A DNA stretch of 62,148 nt from JAUWVG01 sp964633715 (GCA_964633715.1 CAZWHQ010000026.1:1-62148), one strand, 5' to 3'. Shown: positions 7,137 to 16,277, counted from the first letter of the stretch. Notes: a model not told the origin generated them from the sequence alone. Numbers and translations are program-made.

Positions 7137-7782
7137 AGTTTTAAAAAGACTTAGGGATTCAGGTATTCTTGAAAACATAATAGTTGTAGGGAGTTGGTGC
7201 ATCTATTTCTATAAAGATTACTTTAAAGAAATGGAATATAAGTCTGTAATAAGAACACGAGATATTGATTTTCTTATTCCTATTCCATTTGTATTAAAGA
7301 AAAAAGTTGATGTACATGAGTTATTGAAGGATCTCGGATTTTTGATAGACTTTCATATTAAAGGCTATATACGCCTCGTTCATCCTGAATTAATAATTGA
7401 ATTCTTAGTACCAGAGAGGGGGAAAGGTTTTGACAAGCCTTATCCGTTACCTCAATTAGGATTAAATGCTCAATCTCTAAGATTTTTAGATTTTTTAGAA
7501 AAAAACTCAATAAAAATTAAATCGGATAATTTGCTTCTAAACGTTCCACATCCCGCTGCTTTTGCCCTTCATAAACTTATAATATCTGATAGGCGGTTGA
7601 AAGAGGAGAAAAAGATTAAAGAAAGACGCGAAGCAGTTTACATCTTGAATTGCCTAATTGAAAAGGGAGATGAAGAAATTATAAAAAGTCACTTTGAGTC
7701 GATCCCAAAAAGATGGAAAACAAAGGTCTTAATGGCATTGAAAGTTGAAGAAGAAGTAAGTCTTAGTGATCTTTTTAAATAA
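7108..7782 (+). CDS. GSU2403-like nucleotidyltransferase-fold protein, putative toxin
   Basis: This 224-residue protein shows IIVVGSWCIYFYKDYF near residues 23-39 and VIRTRDIDFLIPIP near residues 47-60, the G-S and RTxDID motifs of the NTP_transf_8/GSU2403 nucleotidyltransferase group. A later PHPAAFALHKLIISDRR segment is also characteristic. Such proteins are related to AbiEii-type toxins; substrate and toxicity are inferred. It is translationally linked to the 108-residue gene upstream. AAAAAGG about 8 bases before the ATG can serve as ribosome site. Confidence 0.78.
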   Translation: MIKTYNLCTEVLKRLRDSGILENIIVVGSWCIYFYKDYFKEMEYKSVIRTRDIDFLIPIPFVLKKKVDVHELLKDLGFLIDFHIKGYIRLVHPELIIEFLVPERGKGFDKPYPLPQLGLNAQSLRFLDFLEKNSIKIKSDNLLLNVPHPAAFALHKLIISDRRLKEEKKIKERREAVYILNCLIEKGDEEIIKSHFESIPKRWKTKVLMALKVEEEVSLSDLFK

Positions 7783-8182
7783 GTATCTTTACAAAATATT
7801 TTCTAGGATTACTTTAAAATACATACTCACATCTCTTCGAAACCATAGGATTCACAACCCCGTTTTTACTCCAGTGGAAGATTTGAAAAGTGAGAAACCT
7901 GCGCTTCACTTCAATTTTTGAAACAATCTATTTGGAGACACGACACGAGCAAAAGATAATCGGTAGGAAAGTTTCATACTTAATCGTTAATATACCGTGT
8001 AAATTAACAACTTGTTAGTGAAATTGTCGGGTGTTATCGATTAAAGACAATTTCCATTCATAGTTTTGTTGAAAAATCACGTCAAGTCGACTTTGCTCAT
8101 GAGTAAAATCATATTGTAGGGATTTTACTATGAGTAATTATTTTGATCGATACCTATCATTGAGGATACGCAAGGATACCGA

Positions 8183-8251
8183 ATGGAGCTCCGTTTTCTC
8201 CGGGACACAGACAAACGCGAAATTGATTTTGCTGTGGTTAAAAAGAATGGT
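8183..8251 (+). pseudogene. DUF4143-type ATPase remnant
   Basis: The stretch MELRFLRDTDKREIDFAVVK is the C-terminal signature of DUF4143-containing AAA ATPases (family pattern: xFxRDxxxxEVDFV). Nothing before or after it fits the family, and the reading frame runs into unrelated sequence. It is the only recognisable coding debris in 7783-8405; the rest of that gap shows no gene. Confidence 0.55.
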
Positions 8252-8405
8252 GTAGGGTACTTCCAACAATCACTTTATGTAGGGAACTCGGTTTGCCGTG
8301 ATTTGAATCCTTCTTCACCGATATCTGGACTGTATATTTTTTTATCATTTATCTATAATGGAAAACGGCTTTATTTTTTTGCCTGTCTGTAATATAGAGG
8401 GAAAG

Positions 8406-9896
8406 ATGGATGTCAAAGAAGAAAAAACAATAGAGGTTACGGTCGATAAAAGACATATTGTGTCTCTTGGAGAGCGTCTGTACACGGAAAGCATCGAACT
8501 CCTCAGGGAACTTGTCAACAACGCCTACGATGCGGATGCTTCTGTTATCCGTATAACGATCGCCTCCGATAGAATCGTTGTAGAAGATGACGGTTCAGGA
8601 TTGGATTTAGATGGATTGAAACAGTATTTCAATATCGGCTCTGAGGAAAAAGTTATTCATCCCCGTACTCCCAAATATGGAAGAGATAGAATAGGGCAGT
8701 TTGGCATAGGAAAATTTGCATCTCTGGCGGCTGCTTCGTGCTTTGAAGTTTTAACTCAACAAAATGATTTTGCCGCACGAGTGATTTTTGACAAGACAGA
8801 ATGGGAAAAATCACAGGACACATGGCATATTCCGTGTGAAATTATCTCCGCGGACATTAAAAGGGGAAGCGGAACAACCGTTGTTCTGTCGGGATTGTCC
8901 AAATCCTTTGATGTAGAGGAAGTAAAAAAACGGCTTTCTGAGGCGGTCCCGCTTAAAGCTCCTGATTTTGCGGTTTTTGTCAACGGCCGCCGTCTTCTCG
9001 CCCGAAGTTTTGTGGGCCAAAGAATTCCGGTTTTGGAAGGATGTGAGTACGGAATAGTATCCGGAGAAATCGTGATCACTCCGAGTTCCATGGCATCCAC
9101 AAAAGATCTTGGAATTGATATCAAGGTCAAAGGCGTTACTGTTAAACGGGATCTTTTTGGGATGGAAACGTGGGGAAAAGCTGTTGCCCGGATCAAGGGA
9201 GAAATCAATGCCGACTTCCTCCCGATCACCAGCGACAGGTCGAATTTTGTCACTGATTCCAGCCAGTACAGGGAATTTCTTAAGATAATGGAAAAGACCA
9301 TCGGGAGTATCAAGAAGACTCTGGGAAGAGAAGCGGACCGGCGGTATGACCGCAGGGCCGGACAAGCCGTTAAGGATGCTCTCCGGAGGATTCACAAGGC
9401 TCTGGCTGTAAATCCCGATCTGTCGCCCTTCGGTCCTATTCCATATGGAGAGGAACTAGGAGTTGGCGGAGGAGCTGTTTTGGGTCAAGACAAGGCAAGC
9501 AAGGACATTGAAATCCAACCAAAAGAGTCGGGTGCTGCGGTTAAACCAAAGCCTAGAAAAAAAAAGAAAAGCCATCCTCTTGTAAAGAAGATAACCCCTA
9601 ATGCTATTGTCCGCAGGATGAAAATGGGAGACAGCTCTGTTTCTGTCTGCCTGGATTTTTTTGGTGAGGCGGCGCCGGAGTGCTTTTCAGAAGGAAATGT
9701 TATCTATATTAACAGGGATCATCCATTGTTTATAAGAGAATCCAAGAGATCGGTGACATACACGATGTATGTGGCGCGTCTGATGACACAAGAGATCTCA
9801 TTGATGAACGAAACCCGAAGTCCCCGCCTTGCCTTTAAACGTCAGAATAAACTGCTTAAAGACGCCTTTGCCGAAGAACAAAACCAATCCTCTTAA
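8406..9896 (+). CDS. GHKL (HSP90/MORC-like) ATPase
   Basis: The ATG at 8406 follows GAGGGAAAG closely and is preferred to an upstream in-frame start. The 496-residue product has a complete GHKL ATP-binding domain: ELLRELVNNAYDADA (N box, about residue 28), VVEDDGSGLDLDGL (DxGxG, residue 59), RIGQFGIGKFASLAAA (G2 lid, residue 97) and GTTVVLSGLS. A second domain with a conserved NADFLPITSDRSNF (residue 260) supplies the S5-like fold. A Lys-rich linker (KPRKKKKSHP, near 380) leads to a C-terminal domain I cannot assign. Paralogues occur among MORC-like and anti-phage ATPases, but no partner nuclease is adjacent. GC content is back to the host average here. Confidence 0.82.
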   Translation: MDVKEEKTIEVTVDKRHIVSLGERLYTESIELLRELVNNAYDADASVIRITIASDRIVVEDDGSGLDLDGLKQYFNIGSEEKVIHPRTPKYGRDRIGQFGIGKFASLAAASCFEVLTQQNDFAARVIFDKTEWEKSQDTWHIPCEIISADIKRGSGTTVVLSGLSKSFDVEEVKKRLSEAVPLKAPDFAVFVNGRRLLARSFVGQRIPVLEGCEYGIVSGEIVITPSSMASTKDLGIDIKVKGVTVKRDLFGMETWGKAVARIKGEINADFLPITSDRSNFVTDSSQYREFLKIMEKTIGSIKKTLGREADRRYDRRAGQAVKDALRRIHKALAVNPDLSPFGPIPYGEELGVGGGAVLGQDKASKDIEIQPKESGAAVKPKPRKKKKSHPLVKKITPNAIVRRMKMGDSSVSVCLDFFGEAAPECFSEGNVIYINRDHPLFIRESKRSVTYTMYVARLMTQEISLMNETRSPRLAFKRQNKLLKDAFAEEQNQSS

Positions 9897-9910
9897 TTTT
9901 TGCTGCTTCA

Positions 9911-9941
9911 TTGGGGCCTGGCCTGTAAAACATGCGTAAAT
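9911..9941 (+). repeat. GGGGCCTGGCC-family repeat
   Basis: TTGGGGCCTGGCCTGTAAAA followed by CATGCGTAAAT. It matches copies at 10884 and 28540 over about 25 bases and directly follows the GHKL ATPase gene. Confidence 0.7.
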
Positions 9942-9999
9942 CGAAATTGGCTCTTCTTTTATGTTGACTAAAATCTTTTGGTCGTGCTAGAACAAAAAG

Positions 10000-10203
10000 A
10001 TGGACAAATATACTGTTTTTCCCGATAAACCCATTTCCGACGTTGGGCAAATCCCGGTCAAAGATGAGTATCTGTTGTACCGGGCAGCTCTCAAAGATCA
10101 CATTCTCAAGCGAAAGGAGATGGAAGGTGTGGAAATAATACAGCTTCTTTATGCCTGTGAGGATGGGCTTAAAAGGCTCAAGTCCAACGCAGTCCAACTG
10201 TGA
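10000..10203 (+). CDS. Small hypothetical protein
   Basis: A 67-residue acidic ORF (MDKYTVFPDKPISDVGQIPV...) with helical C-terminus (EIIQLLYACEDGLKRLKSNA). No family is recognised and the ribosome site (AACAAAAAG) is weak. It is listed because its codon use looks like coding sequence and the next small gene follows 23 bases later on the same strand, suggesting a short operon. Confidence 0.4.
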   Translation: MDKYTVFPDKPISDVGQIPVKDEYLLYRAALKDHILKRKEMEGVEIIQLLYACEDGLKRLKSNAVQL

Positions 10204-10226
10204 TCTTAAATTGAATATATAAATTT

Positions 10227-10484
10227 ATGTATGACTGGGCGAAACAAGGTCAATCCCATAAAGTTAAAGTCAGGTTTTATTCAGGATATAAGGGAGAGGA
10301 AAAACCGAGATCTGTGTTGCTCGAGGGTCGCGAAATTTCTGTCGATCGAATCCTTGAGAGAAAACGCATCGTGGATTCAGAAACAGGCGAAAGCCGGGAT
10401 GAGTACACCATCGAATTAGACGGAAAAAGGGCGACCCTGAAGATACCCAACTCTGGGGAGTGCGAACTCACCTATCTGTCGTGA
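10227..10484 (+). CDS. Small beta-rich hypothetical protein
   Basis: An 85-residue protein: KVKVRFYSGYKGEEKPRSVL, then EGREISVDRILERKRIVDSE and RDEYTIELDGKRATLKIPNS. The pattern (short beta strands, FYSGYKGEEKPRSVLLEG) resembles DUF6504-like small cytoplasmic proteins, a resemblance I cannot confirm. No signal peptide or membrane segment. The start is uncertain because no Shine-Dalgarno sequence is evident. Confidence 0.55.
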   Translation: MYDWAKQGQSHKVKVRFYSGYKGEEKPRSVLLEGREISVDRILERKRIVDSETGESRDEYTIELDGKRATLKIPNSGECELTYLS

Positions 10485-10510
10485 AAATGAGGATAATCCC
10501 CTTTTTTTTC

Positions 10511-10546
10511 AAGTTTTCAACATTTTCGAGGCCAGGCCTCAATTAA
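10511..10546 (-). repeat. GGCCTGGCC-family repeat, inverted copy
   Basis: The reverse complement reads TTAATTGAGGCCTGGCCTCG followed by AAAATGTTGAAAACTT. The same 30-odd bases recur with three differences at 12738-12771 in the opposite orientation. The centre GAGGCCAGGCCTC is palindromic. Confidence 0.7.
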
Positions 10547-10570
10547 GGCTTCAATTAAATGCCTATTTGA

Positions 10571-10936
10571 CACTCCCCCTCCGAATTTATATCCTATGGT
10601 CACAAAAGCGAGGAGATCGCCCTCAAACTGATAAAACCAGAGATAGCTTCCGATAAAAAGACGGTCGAACGCTTCAAGAACGAGCTCAAACTTGCCAAAA
10701 AAATCAACCAAAAAAATATAGGCAGAATGTATGAGCTGCTTGAGGAAAAGGGCACTCGATTTATCACGATGGAGTATGTCCCTGGAGGGGACCTCAAGAA
10801 GTTTATCCGCAGATCAGGGCAAATGGGAGTTGGAAAAGCCATATCCATTGCCAAACAGATCTGTGGAGGCTTCCCACGGAGATCGGGGCCTGGCCTGCAA
10901 AACATGAATTATTTTTTCCCAATTTACCTTGCCTGA
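10571..10936 (+). pseudogene. Ser/Thr protein kinase N-lobe remnant
   Basis: The open frame reads EEIALKLIKPEI (ATP-binding Lys), KTVERFKNELKLAKKI (helix C with Glu), KNIGRMYELLEEKGTRFITM, EYVPGGDLKKFIRRSGQM (hinge) and KAISIAKQICGG. It stops just before the catalytic HRD loop. The Gly-rich P-loop at the front is also missing. At the point where the kinase sequence ends, a GGGGCCTGGCC repeat (10884) begins and is translated as PGLQNMN before a stop. This is an inactive fragment of a eukaryotic-like kinase. Confidence 0.8.
10884..10917 (+). repeat. GGGGCCTGGCC-family repeat at kinase breakpoint
   Basis: CGGGGCCTGGCCTGCAAAAC followed by ATGAATTATTTTTT. It is almost identical over more than 30 bases to the copy at 28540-28571, and it interrupts the kinase reading frame exactly at the end of homology. 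Confidence 0.75.
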
Positions 10937-11081
10937 TCTGAACACAACCCAGGCGGGATAATTCCCTTATAAGGCCATCTCTTTTTTTTTAGGTTTGAAC
11001 AGTGGGATAGTACGGCATGGGGGTGCTTGTGCTATACTTTTTTAAAACATAAGAAAAGAAAAATGATGAAACGAGGTAATC

Positions 11082-12734
11082 ATGAATAAAGAACAAACGG
11101 TTGGCGAATATCTTATCGAACAGTTATACGCTCATGGAATAAGGGATATTTTTGGCATCCCCGGAGATTATGTGCTCGGGCTCTATGATATGCTCGAGAG
11201 GGGCAAGATAAGAGTCATCAATACATCGGATGAACAGGGTGCTGGTTTTGCCGCTGATGCCTATGCGCGAATAAATGGGATAGGAGCTGTCTGTATCACG
11301 TATTGTGTGGGCGGGCTAAAAATTGCTAATACCACAGCCCAAGCCTATGCTGAAAAATCTCCGGTTATTGTCGTAAGCGGCTCACCGGGAATAAGTGAAC
11401 GTGTAAAGAATCCTCTGCTTCACCACAAAGTTAAGGATTTTGACACCCAGAAAAAAATATTCGAAGAGATTACGGTTGCCTCTGCGGTTATAGACGACCT
11501 CCATACGGCCATGAGTGAGATCGACAGAGTTATTCACGCGGTTGAACAGAATAAACTTCCTGGATACATTGAAATTCCAAGGGATATTGTCAATAAAGTG
11601 ATCGATCCTACCTACGTGCATAAGGATATTAAAACAGAAAGTGATAGAGACATCCTTGCTGAAGCTCTGGGGGAATCTGTTTCGATGATAAATTCCGCTA
11701 AACAGCCCGTTTTATTGGCCGGCATTGAGCTCCATCGTTTTGGCCTGCTGGCGCCATTTGTCGAATTAGTCGAAAAATTTAACATCCCATTTACCTCCAC
11801 CATTATGAATAAATCCGCAATTCCAGAATGTCATCCTCATTATATGGGAGTCTATGAGGGATCTCTCGGGCATGACAAGGTCTGTTCCTATGTGGAATCA
11901 AGTGATTGTCTGGTTATGCTCGGGGCGATGATGACAGATTTTAACCTGGGCCTCTTTACGGCTCATCTCGATCCTAAAAAGGCGATTTCGGCTAACAAAA
12001 ATAGAGTGGCCATAAAATATCACCATTTTGAGGATATTAAACTTGACGACTACCTGGCAGGCCTTTTGCAGGCGGATATTAAGCCATCTGTGAAAAAAGA
12101 TTTCCCTCGCCTGAGTAAACCTGCGGATTTTGAGCCAAAAGCAGGTCAAAAAATCACCATGAAAAGGCTCTTCCAGAAGCTAAACTTCGTGCTTGGAAAA
12201 AATATGGTTTTGCTACCTGAGATAGGGGAGGGTTTATTCGGGAGTTTAGACCTTTTTATGGAGTGTGGAAATCCCCTTATTGCCTCTGGGTATTACAGCT
12301 CTTTGGGATTTTCTGTGCCGGGGGCCCTTGGCGTGCAGATTGCGGATAAAGAGCTCAGGCCCCTTGTGCTTGTGGGGGATGGGGCTTTCCAGATGACAGG
12401 TGTTGAATTGTCCTCTATTGCCCGTTACAAGCTCAATCCCATAGTCGTTGTTCTTAATAACAGGGGATATGGAACAGAGCGCCCTATGATGGACGGCCCC
12501 TTTAATGACCTTCATCCATGGAATTTTGGTGCCATGACCCATTTGCTTGGAACGGGAAAGAGCTTTGATGTCAACACGGAAGATGAACTGGAGCAGGCGC
12601 TGGAAGAAGCCCTCGATTACACAGAAAGCTTCTCTTTGATCGATGTTCATCTGGATGTCGAAGACCGGACCCCTGTAATGGAAAGGCTGACCGCCCGCCT
12701 GGCCGAGCGAATAAAAAAGAAACCAAAAAAATAA
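11082..12734 (+). CDS. Thiamine-diphosphate-dependent 2-oxoacid decarboxylase (pyruvate/indolepyruvate type)
   Basis: This 550-residue protein has the three-domain ThDP enzyme plan. The N-terminal PYR domain carries FGIPGDYVLGLYDMLE and TSDEQGAGFAADAYAR with the catalytic Glu; LLHHKVKDFD (near residue 109) holds the paired His residues typical of pyruvate and indolepyruvate decarboxylases. The C-terminal PP domain carries GDGAFQMT (residue 429) and NNRGYGTER (residue 457), the GDG-NN Mg/ThDP motif. It converts a 2-oxoacid to an aldehyde and CO2 in the cytoplasm; the exact substrate cannot be read from sequence. GAGG precedes the ATG at 11082. It appears monocistronic. Confidence 0.85.
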   Translation: MNKEQTVGEYLIEQLYAHGIRDIFGIPGDYVLGLYDMLERGKIRVINTSDEQGAGFAADAYARINGIGAVCITYCVGGLKIANTTAQAYAEKSPVIVVSGSPGISERVKNPLLHHKVKDFDTQKKIFEEITVASAVIDDLHTAMSEIDRVIHAVEQNKLPGYIEIPRDIVNKVIDPTYVHKDIKTESDRDILAEALGESVSMINSAKQPVLLAGIELHRFGLLAPFVELVEKFNIPFTSTIMNKSAIPECHPHYMGVYEGSLGHDKVCSYVESSDCLVMLGAMMTDFNLGLFTAHLDPKKAISANKNRVAIKYHHFEDIKLDDYLAGLLQADIKPSVKKDFPRLSKPADFEPKAGQKITMKRLFQKLNFVLGKNMVLLPEIGEGLFGSLDLFMECGNPLIASGYYSSLGFSVPGALGVQIADKELRPLVLVGDGAFQMTGVELSSIARYKLNPIVVVLNNRGYGTERPMMDGPFNDLHPWNFGAMTHLLGTGKSFDVNTEDELEQALEEALDYTESFSLIDVHLDVEDRTPVMERLTARLAERIKKKPKK

Positions 12735-12737
12735 ATG

Positions 12738-12771
12738 ATTGGGGCCTGGCTTCGAAAACGTTGAAAACTTT
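12738..12771 (+). repeat. GGGGCCTGGC-family repeat
   Basis: ATTGGGGCCTGGCTTCGAAA followed by ACGTTGAAAACTTT, the inverted partner of the copy at 10511-10546. It lies between convergent genes and could also act as a weak hairpin. Confidence 0.65.
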
Positions 12772-12816
12772 AAAACAGGAAAATTTGGGGCTATTACACA
12801 ACTAACCTGAATTATC

Positions 12817-15390
12817 TTATTCATACCTTAAGGAATCGATAGGATTTGCAGTGGCCGCCCTTACAGACTGATAAAAAACCGTAGCGAGGGCAACAAAAAG
12901 AGCCAGGCAGCCGGATACAATAAATATCAATAATCCGATCTGCGTCCGGTAGGCGAAATTTTCAAGCCATTTATTCATGACAAAATAGGCCACAGGCCAG
13001 GCAATCACATTGGCTGCGATCACCCATTTCGTAAATTCTTTAGACAGAAGGACTATGATCGCTCCTACGGAGGCGCCCAGCACCTTGCGCACCCCGATCT
13101 CCTTTGTACGCTGCTCAGCCATAAATGAAGCCAATCCGAACAGACCGAGAGCTGCGATAAATATTCCCAGTCCGGCAAAATAATTGAATATCTTCCCGAA
13201 GCGTTCATCCCGCTTGTACTGCCGGTCGAATCTTTCGTCCATAAAACTGAACTCAAAGGGAAATTCCGGAACCATCTCCGCCCAGATTTTCTTGATGTGA
13301 CTCATGGCATCCTGAATATTGTGAGCGGACAGACGGACATTTCCCATCCACAGCCAGCCGGGATTCCAGCTGAAAACCAGGGGTTCGATGACATCGTGAA
13401 GGGAAAGAAAGTGAAAATCTTTTACGACCCCTATCACTTCCACCTGTTTACTTGGAAATGAGGAGGCCTGCCAGCGGGTATGGGCAAAAACCGTTCCGAC
13501 GGGAGAATCCAGGCCGAACTCCCGCACAGCCGCCTCATTTATGATGCACTTATCGAATGTATCGGTTCTCTGATCCCAGGAAAACAGTCTCCCTTCTTTC
13601 AGCTTAAATCCATAAACATCAAAATAGTCGGGATCTACAGTAAGGACGGCAAAACCATGGCGTTCACCCTCCTGGTCAAAGCTTTCCCAGTTATAGATTC
13701 GTCCGGGAAATCCCTGAGAGAAAGACACCTGCTGAATATACGGAGATTGAAGCAGCTTTTGCCTGAACTCGTCCTGGTTTTGTCTCGCATCTCCTTTCAG
13801 GTCGAACAGCACAACCTGTTCCTTTTGAAATCCAAGGTCCTTATTCTTCATAAATTGAAGCTGTTTGTACACCGTTATCGTTCCAATAATCAGCACAACC
13901 GAAATGGCAAACTGAAAAACGATGAGGATCCGCCGGAAGAGAACGGATTTTTTTCCCTTGGTCTTTTCCCCCTTTAATATCGCAGAGGGATGAAAAGCAG
14001 ACAGATAAAAAGCAGGATAAAGTCCGGCCGCTATACCGATTAAAATAATTCCGCCCACAAGAAGTCCAACCATCCAAAGATCAAAAGAGCCAGATAACGT
14101 CAATTGTTCCTCAATGAGGGTGTTGAAGCTGGGCAACAACAATCCAACCATCATCACAGATATCACGGATGCGAGCATTGTGAAAAAGATGGATTCACCA
14201 AGAAACTGAGTGATGAGATGGCCCCGGTTGGATCCAACCACTTTTCTGAGCCCGACTTCCTTGGCCCTGACGGATGCCCGCGCCGTAGAGAGGTTTACAA
14301 AATTGACACAGGCGATGAGCAGGATAAAAAACGCAACAGCCAAAAATATATAGGCTGTTTGCCGGCTTCCATGTTTGCCGGATCCGATTCCAAAATATAC
14401 ATCCTTTAAAGGGGTCAAAAAAAACTCTGTATCCGGGTATCTATCTTGCAGCCTGTCCTGGAAGAGCTCGGTGATCTGTCTTTCTATTGCGGCTCGATTG
14501 TGGTTTTCAGAAAGAAGAACATAAGTGGGCGTGTTCCAAAAATCGAGGCTTTCCTTGTCTCTCTGTGATAAAGAAATGTAGGAGGCCAGTGCGTCGAAAT
14601 CCAAATGGAAGTTCTTTGGATCCCTGATAACTCCAGTAATTTTTGCATCATAGGCGTTATTTATATGGACACTTTTTCCCACGGGATCTTCCTGGTTAAA
14701 TATGGCAGTTGCCATGGATTCGGTCAGAACCAATGAGGCAGGATCGGCCAATGCCGTCTTTGGATCGCCGCTGATCATTTCGAGAGAGAATATATCGAAA
14801 AAAGTAAAATCTGCCCAGCGCACTGTGGGGATTTTAAATGTTTTTTGTGTGCCGGCCATATCTGCCGGGCTGTAGCTTAGAAAATAGTCCCCCATTATCC
14901 TGGCCCGTGTGACCTTTTCCACATCAGGAATGCTTTCGCTTATCCCTTTGGCAACACCTGGAGCCATGGACGTTGAATTTACGGTGCTTCCGACCCGGTA
15001 TATCCTGTGAAAGTTTTCGTTAAACCTGTCGTAGCTGAACTCATTCTTTACGAATAAAATGATCAACAGGAACAAACATATTCCGATGGAGAGGCCTGTG
15101 ATATTGATAAAGGAATACCCTTTATAACGCCTGATGTTCCTGAGAGTGATTTTTAGATAGTTGCCAAACATGACGATCCTCCAGTAAAAATAGCTGGAAA
15201 TAAATGATGGAAACGAGATCAAAAAGACCAGCCAATAATGCAGACGAGCCCGAAAAGGTCCCTTTGATTGGATTGTCTCTTTGTACTCTTCTTCGAAATC
15301 TCCGACAATGGCCCGATTGTCCTCCTCGTTCGCTATTTTTTTCAGGAACCATTCGGCCAGCAGGGGAGGTTTAATCCTTTTTTCTCTCAT
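12817..15390 (-). CDS. FtsX/MacB-type ABC transporter permease with N-terminal prefix domain
   Basis: This 857-residue protein begins with a PadR-associated prefix domain (RIKPPLLAEWFLKKIANEED, then GDFEEEYKE, residues 6-35) seen in permease-prefix transporters. A full MacB-like permease follows: TM1 after LRNIRRYKGYSFINI, a large periplasmic domain, TM bundles near residues 350-490, a second periplasmic domain, and a C-terminal bundle with TKEIGVRKVLGASVGAI. Such permeases work with separate ATPases in efflux or mechanotransmission; no ATPase is adjacent. It overlaps the upstream PadR regulator gene by four bases (ATGA), so regulator and transporter are made together. Confidence 0.88.
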   Translation of the reverse strand: MREKRIKPPLLAEWFLKKIANEEDNRAIVGDFEEEYKETIQSKGPFRARLHYWLVFLISFPSFISSYFYWRIVMFGNYLKITLRNIRRYKGYSFINITGLSIGICLFLLIILFVKNEFSYDRFNENFHRIYRVGSTVNSTSMAPGVAKGISESIPDVEKVTRARIMGDYFLSYSPADMAGTQKTFKIPTVRWADFTFFDIFSLEMISGDPKTALADPASLVLTESMATAIFNQEDPVGKSVHINNAYDAKITGVIRDPKNFHLDFDALASYISLSQRDKESLDFWNTPTYVLLSENHNRAAIERQITELFQDRLQDRYPDTEFFLTPLKDVYFGIGSGKHGSRQTAYIFLAVAFFILLIACVNFVNLSTARASVRAKEVGLRKVVGSNRGHLITQFLGESIFFTMLASVISVMMVGLLLPSFNTLIEEQLTLSGSFDLWMVGLLVGGIILIGIAAGLYPAFYLSAFHPSAILKGEKTKGKKSVLFRRILIVFQFAISVVLIIGTITVYKQLQFMKNKDLGFQKEQVVLFDLKGDARQNQDEFRQKLLQSPYIQQVSFSQGFPGRIYNWESFDQEGERHGFAVLTVDPDYFDVYGFKLKEGRLFSWDQRTDTFDKCIINEAAVREFGLDSPVGTVFAHTRWQASSFPSKQVEVIGVVKDFHFLSLHDVIEPLVFSWNPGWLWMGNVRLSAHNIQDAMSHIKKIWAEMVPEFPFEFSFMDERFDRQYKRDERFGKIFNYFAGLGIFIAALGLFGLASFMAEQRTKEIGVRKVLGASVGAIIVLLSKEFTKWVIAANVIAWPVAYFVMNKWLENFAYRTQIGLLIFIVSGCLALFVALATVFYQSVRAATANPIDSLRYE

Positions 15391-15761
15391 CGGGATATCT
15401 CCTTGGTCAGTGCCAGTTCGTTGTCTTTGTCCCAGAGCTTTTTCTTCAGGTCTAGAGCGCCTTTAAGGGCTTCCTTCCCCTTTTTTGTGATGCGGTAATA
15501 GTTTTTTCTTCGCCCCCCCCTTACGGGAGCTGGATCTCCCACAACTTTTGTGACATAGGCCATCCTGGTCAGCTTGGCCAGGGTGCTGTAGAGAGTGCCG
15601 TAGGGAAATATTTTCTTTAGGGATTTTGACACCATTTTTCTGATGGTGACTCCGTAGGCGTTATCCCCGAGCCTCCAAACGGCCCACAAAATGATCTCTT
15701 CTGTCGATGTCATATCTTTCATGAGGGGGCCTTTATTATATATATACGTTTTTCCGTACAA
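15387..15761 (-). CDS. PadR-family transcriptional regulator
   Basis: This 124-residue winged-helix protein reads TSTEEIILWAVWRLGDNAYG, then KMVSKSLKKIFPYGTLYSTL and RGGRRKNYYRITKKGKEALKG. The YGTLYSTL recognition helix and the RRKNYYRITKKG wing are standard PadR. It should repress the operon it heads, which encodes the prefix-domain permease; the pairing with that permease family is well known in Acidobacteria-like genomes. The ATG at 15761 could be moved to an internal ATG (MKDMTSTEE) because no strong ribosome site discriminates. Confidence 0.9.
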   Translation of the reverse strand: MYGKTYIYNKGPLMKDMTSTEEIILWAVWRLGDNAYGVTIRKMVSKSLKKIFPYGTLYSTLAKLTRMAYVTKVVGDPAPVRGGRRKNYYRITKKGKEALKGALDLKKKLWDKDNELALTKEISR

Positions 15762-15800
15762 ATAGGTTGCATTTTAATTTAATTAATTGGGGATATAAAA

Positions 15801-15821
15801 AAGTGGGGACAGTCCCCACTT
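15801..15821. repeat. GGGGAC-N-GTCCCC palindrome
   Basis: A 21-base palindrome with perfect 10-bp arms around AAGTGGGGAC-A-GTCCCCACTT. It touches the 3' end of the truncated methyltransferase gene, whose stop codon lies in its last bases. Confidence 0.85.
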
Positions 15822-16116
15822 AATTACATGCCTGCTGCCTGATTAATTTGAAAATGTAGATTGTATCCATGGGCAGAGAGGTATCCATTTTCACAGAAAA
15901 TCTTCCATTGCCTGCTCCGATTTCTCCGATCTTCATATCACTTTGAATGCCGAATATATCCATCACTTTTTCTGAAGGCTGCCAGTGTTCGAATTTTTCT
16001 TCCCATCCCTTAGGCCATCTGCCTTTGGTTCTTGTGCAGTCTGCAGTGATGCACAAGATCAAAAACAGGAGCGAAACCGTTATAAAATGGCTATTAAGTT
16101 TCGTTTGTCTTCTCAT
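15820..16116 (-). pseudogene. Truncated secreted class I methyltransferase
   Basis: A 98-residue product with an N-terminal signal (HFITVSLLFLILCITADC, lipoprotein-like C) followed by WQPSEKVMDIFGIQSDMKIG and EIGAGNGRFSVKM, which is SAM-binding motif I of a Rossmann methyltransferase. After that the sequence departs from the family and stops at a GGGGAC palindrome; the rest of the catalytic domain is missing. The intact gene at 57454 encodes the same unusual combination of export signal and methyltransferase. Confidence 0.7.
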
Positions 16117-16277
16117 TTAGACATTCTTAAACTTCACCCATATGAAGGATTCATTCTATGTTCAAAAAGAGGTGCAGTAAATAGGAAAAAAGTCATATTT
16201 CAATAAACAAAACGATTGAAATGGATCCGAACTTCGGTCAAGCGCACTAGACCTTAGAAAAAAAATATTTCAATCCG

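Noticed and set aside
8811..9395. 194-codon open frame antisense to the GHKL ATPase
   Set aside because: It lies fully inside a well-supported gene, and its translation shows no domain or plausible composition.
10277..10471. Minus-strand ORF over the 85-residue small protein
   Set aside because: Low-complexity Ser/Arg composition and complete overlap with the better plus-strand frame.
12246..12824. 192-codon antisense frame over the decarboxylase gene
   Set aside because: Overlaps the conserved ThDP domain and has no protein-like features.
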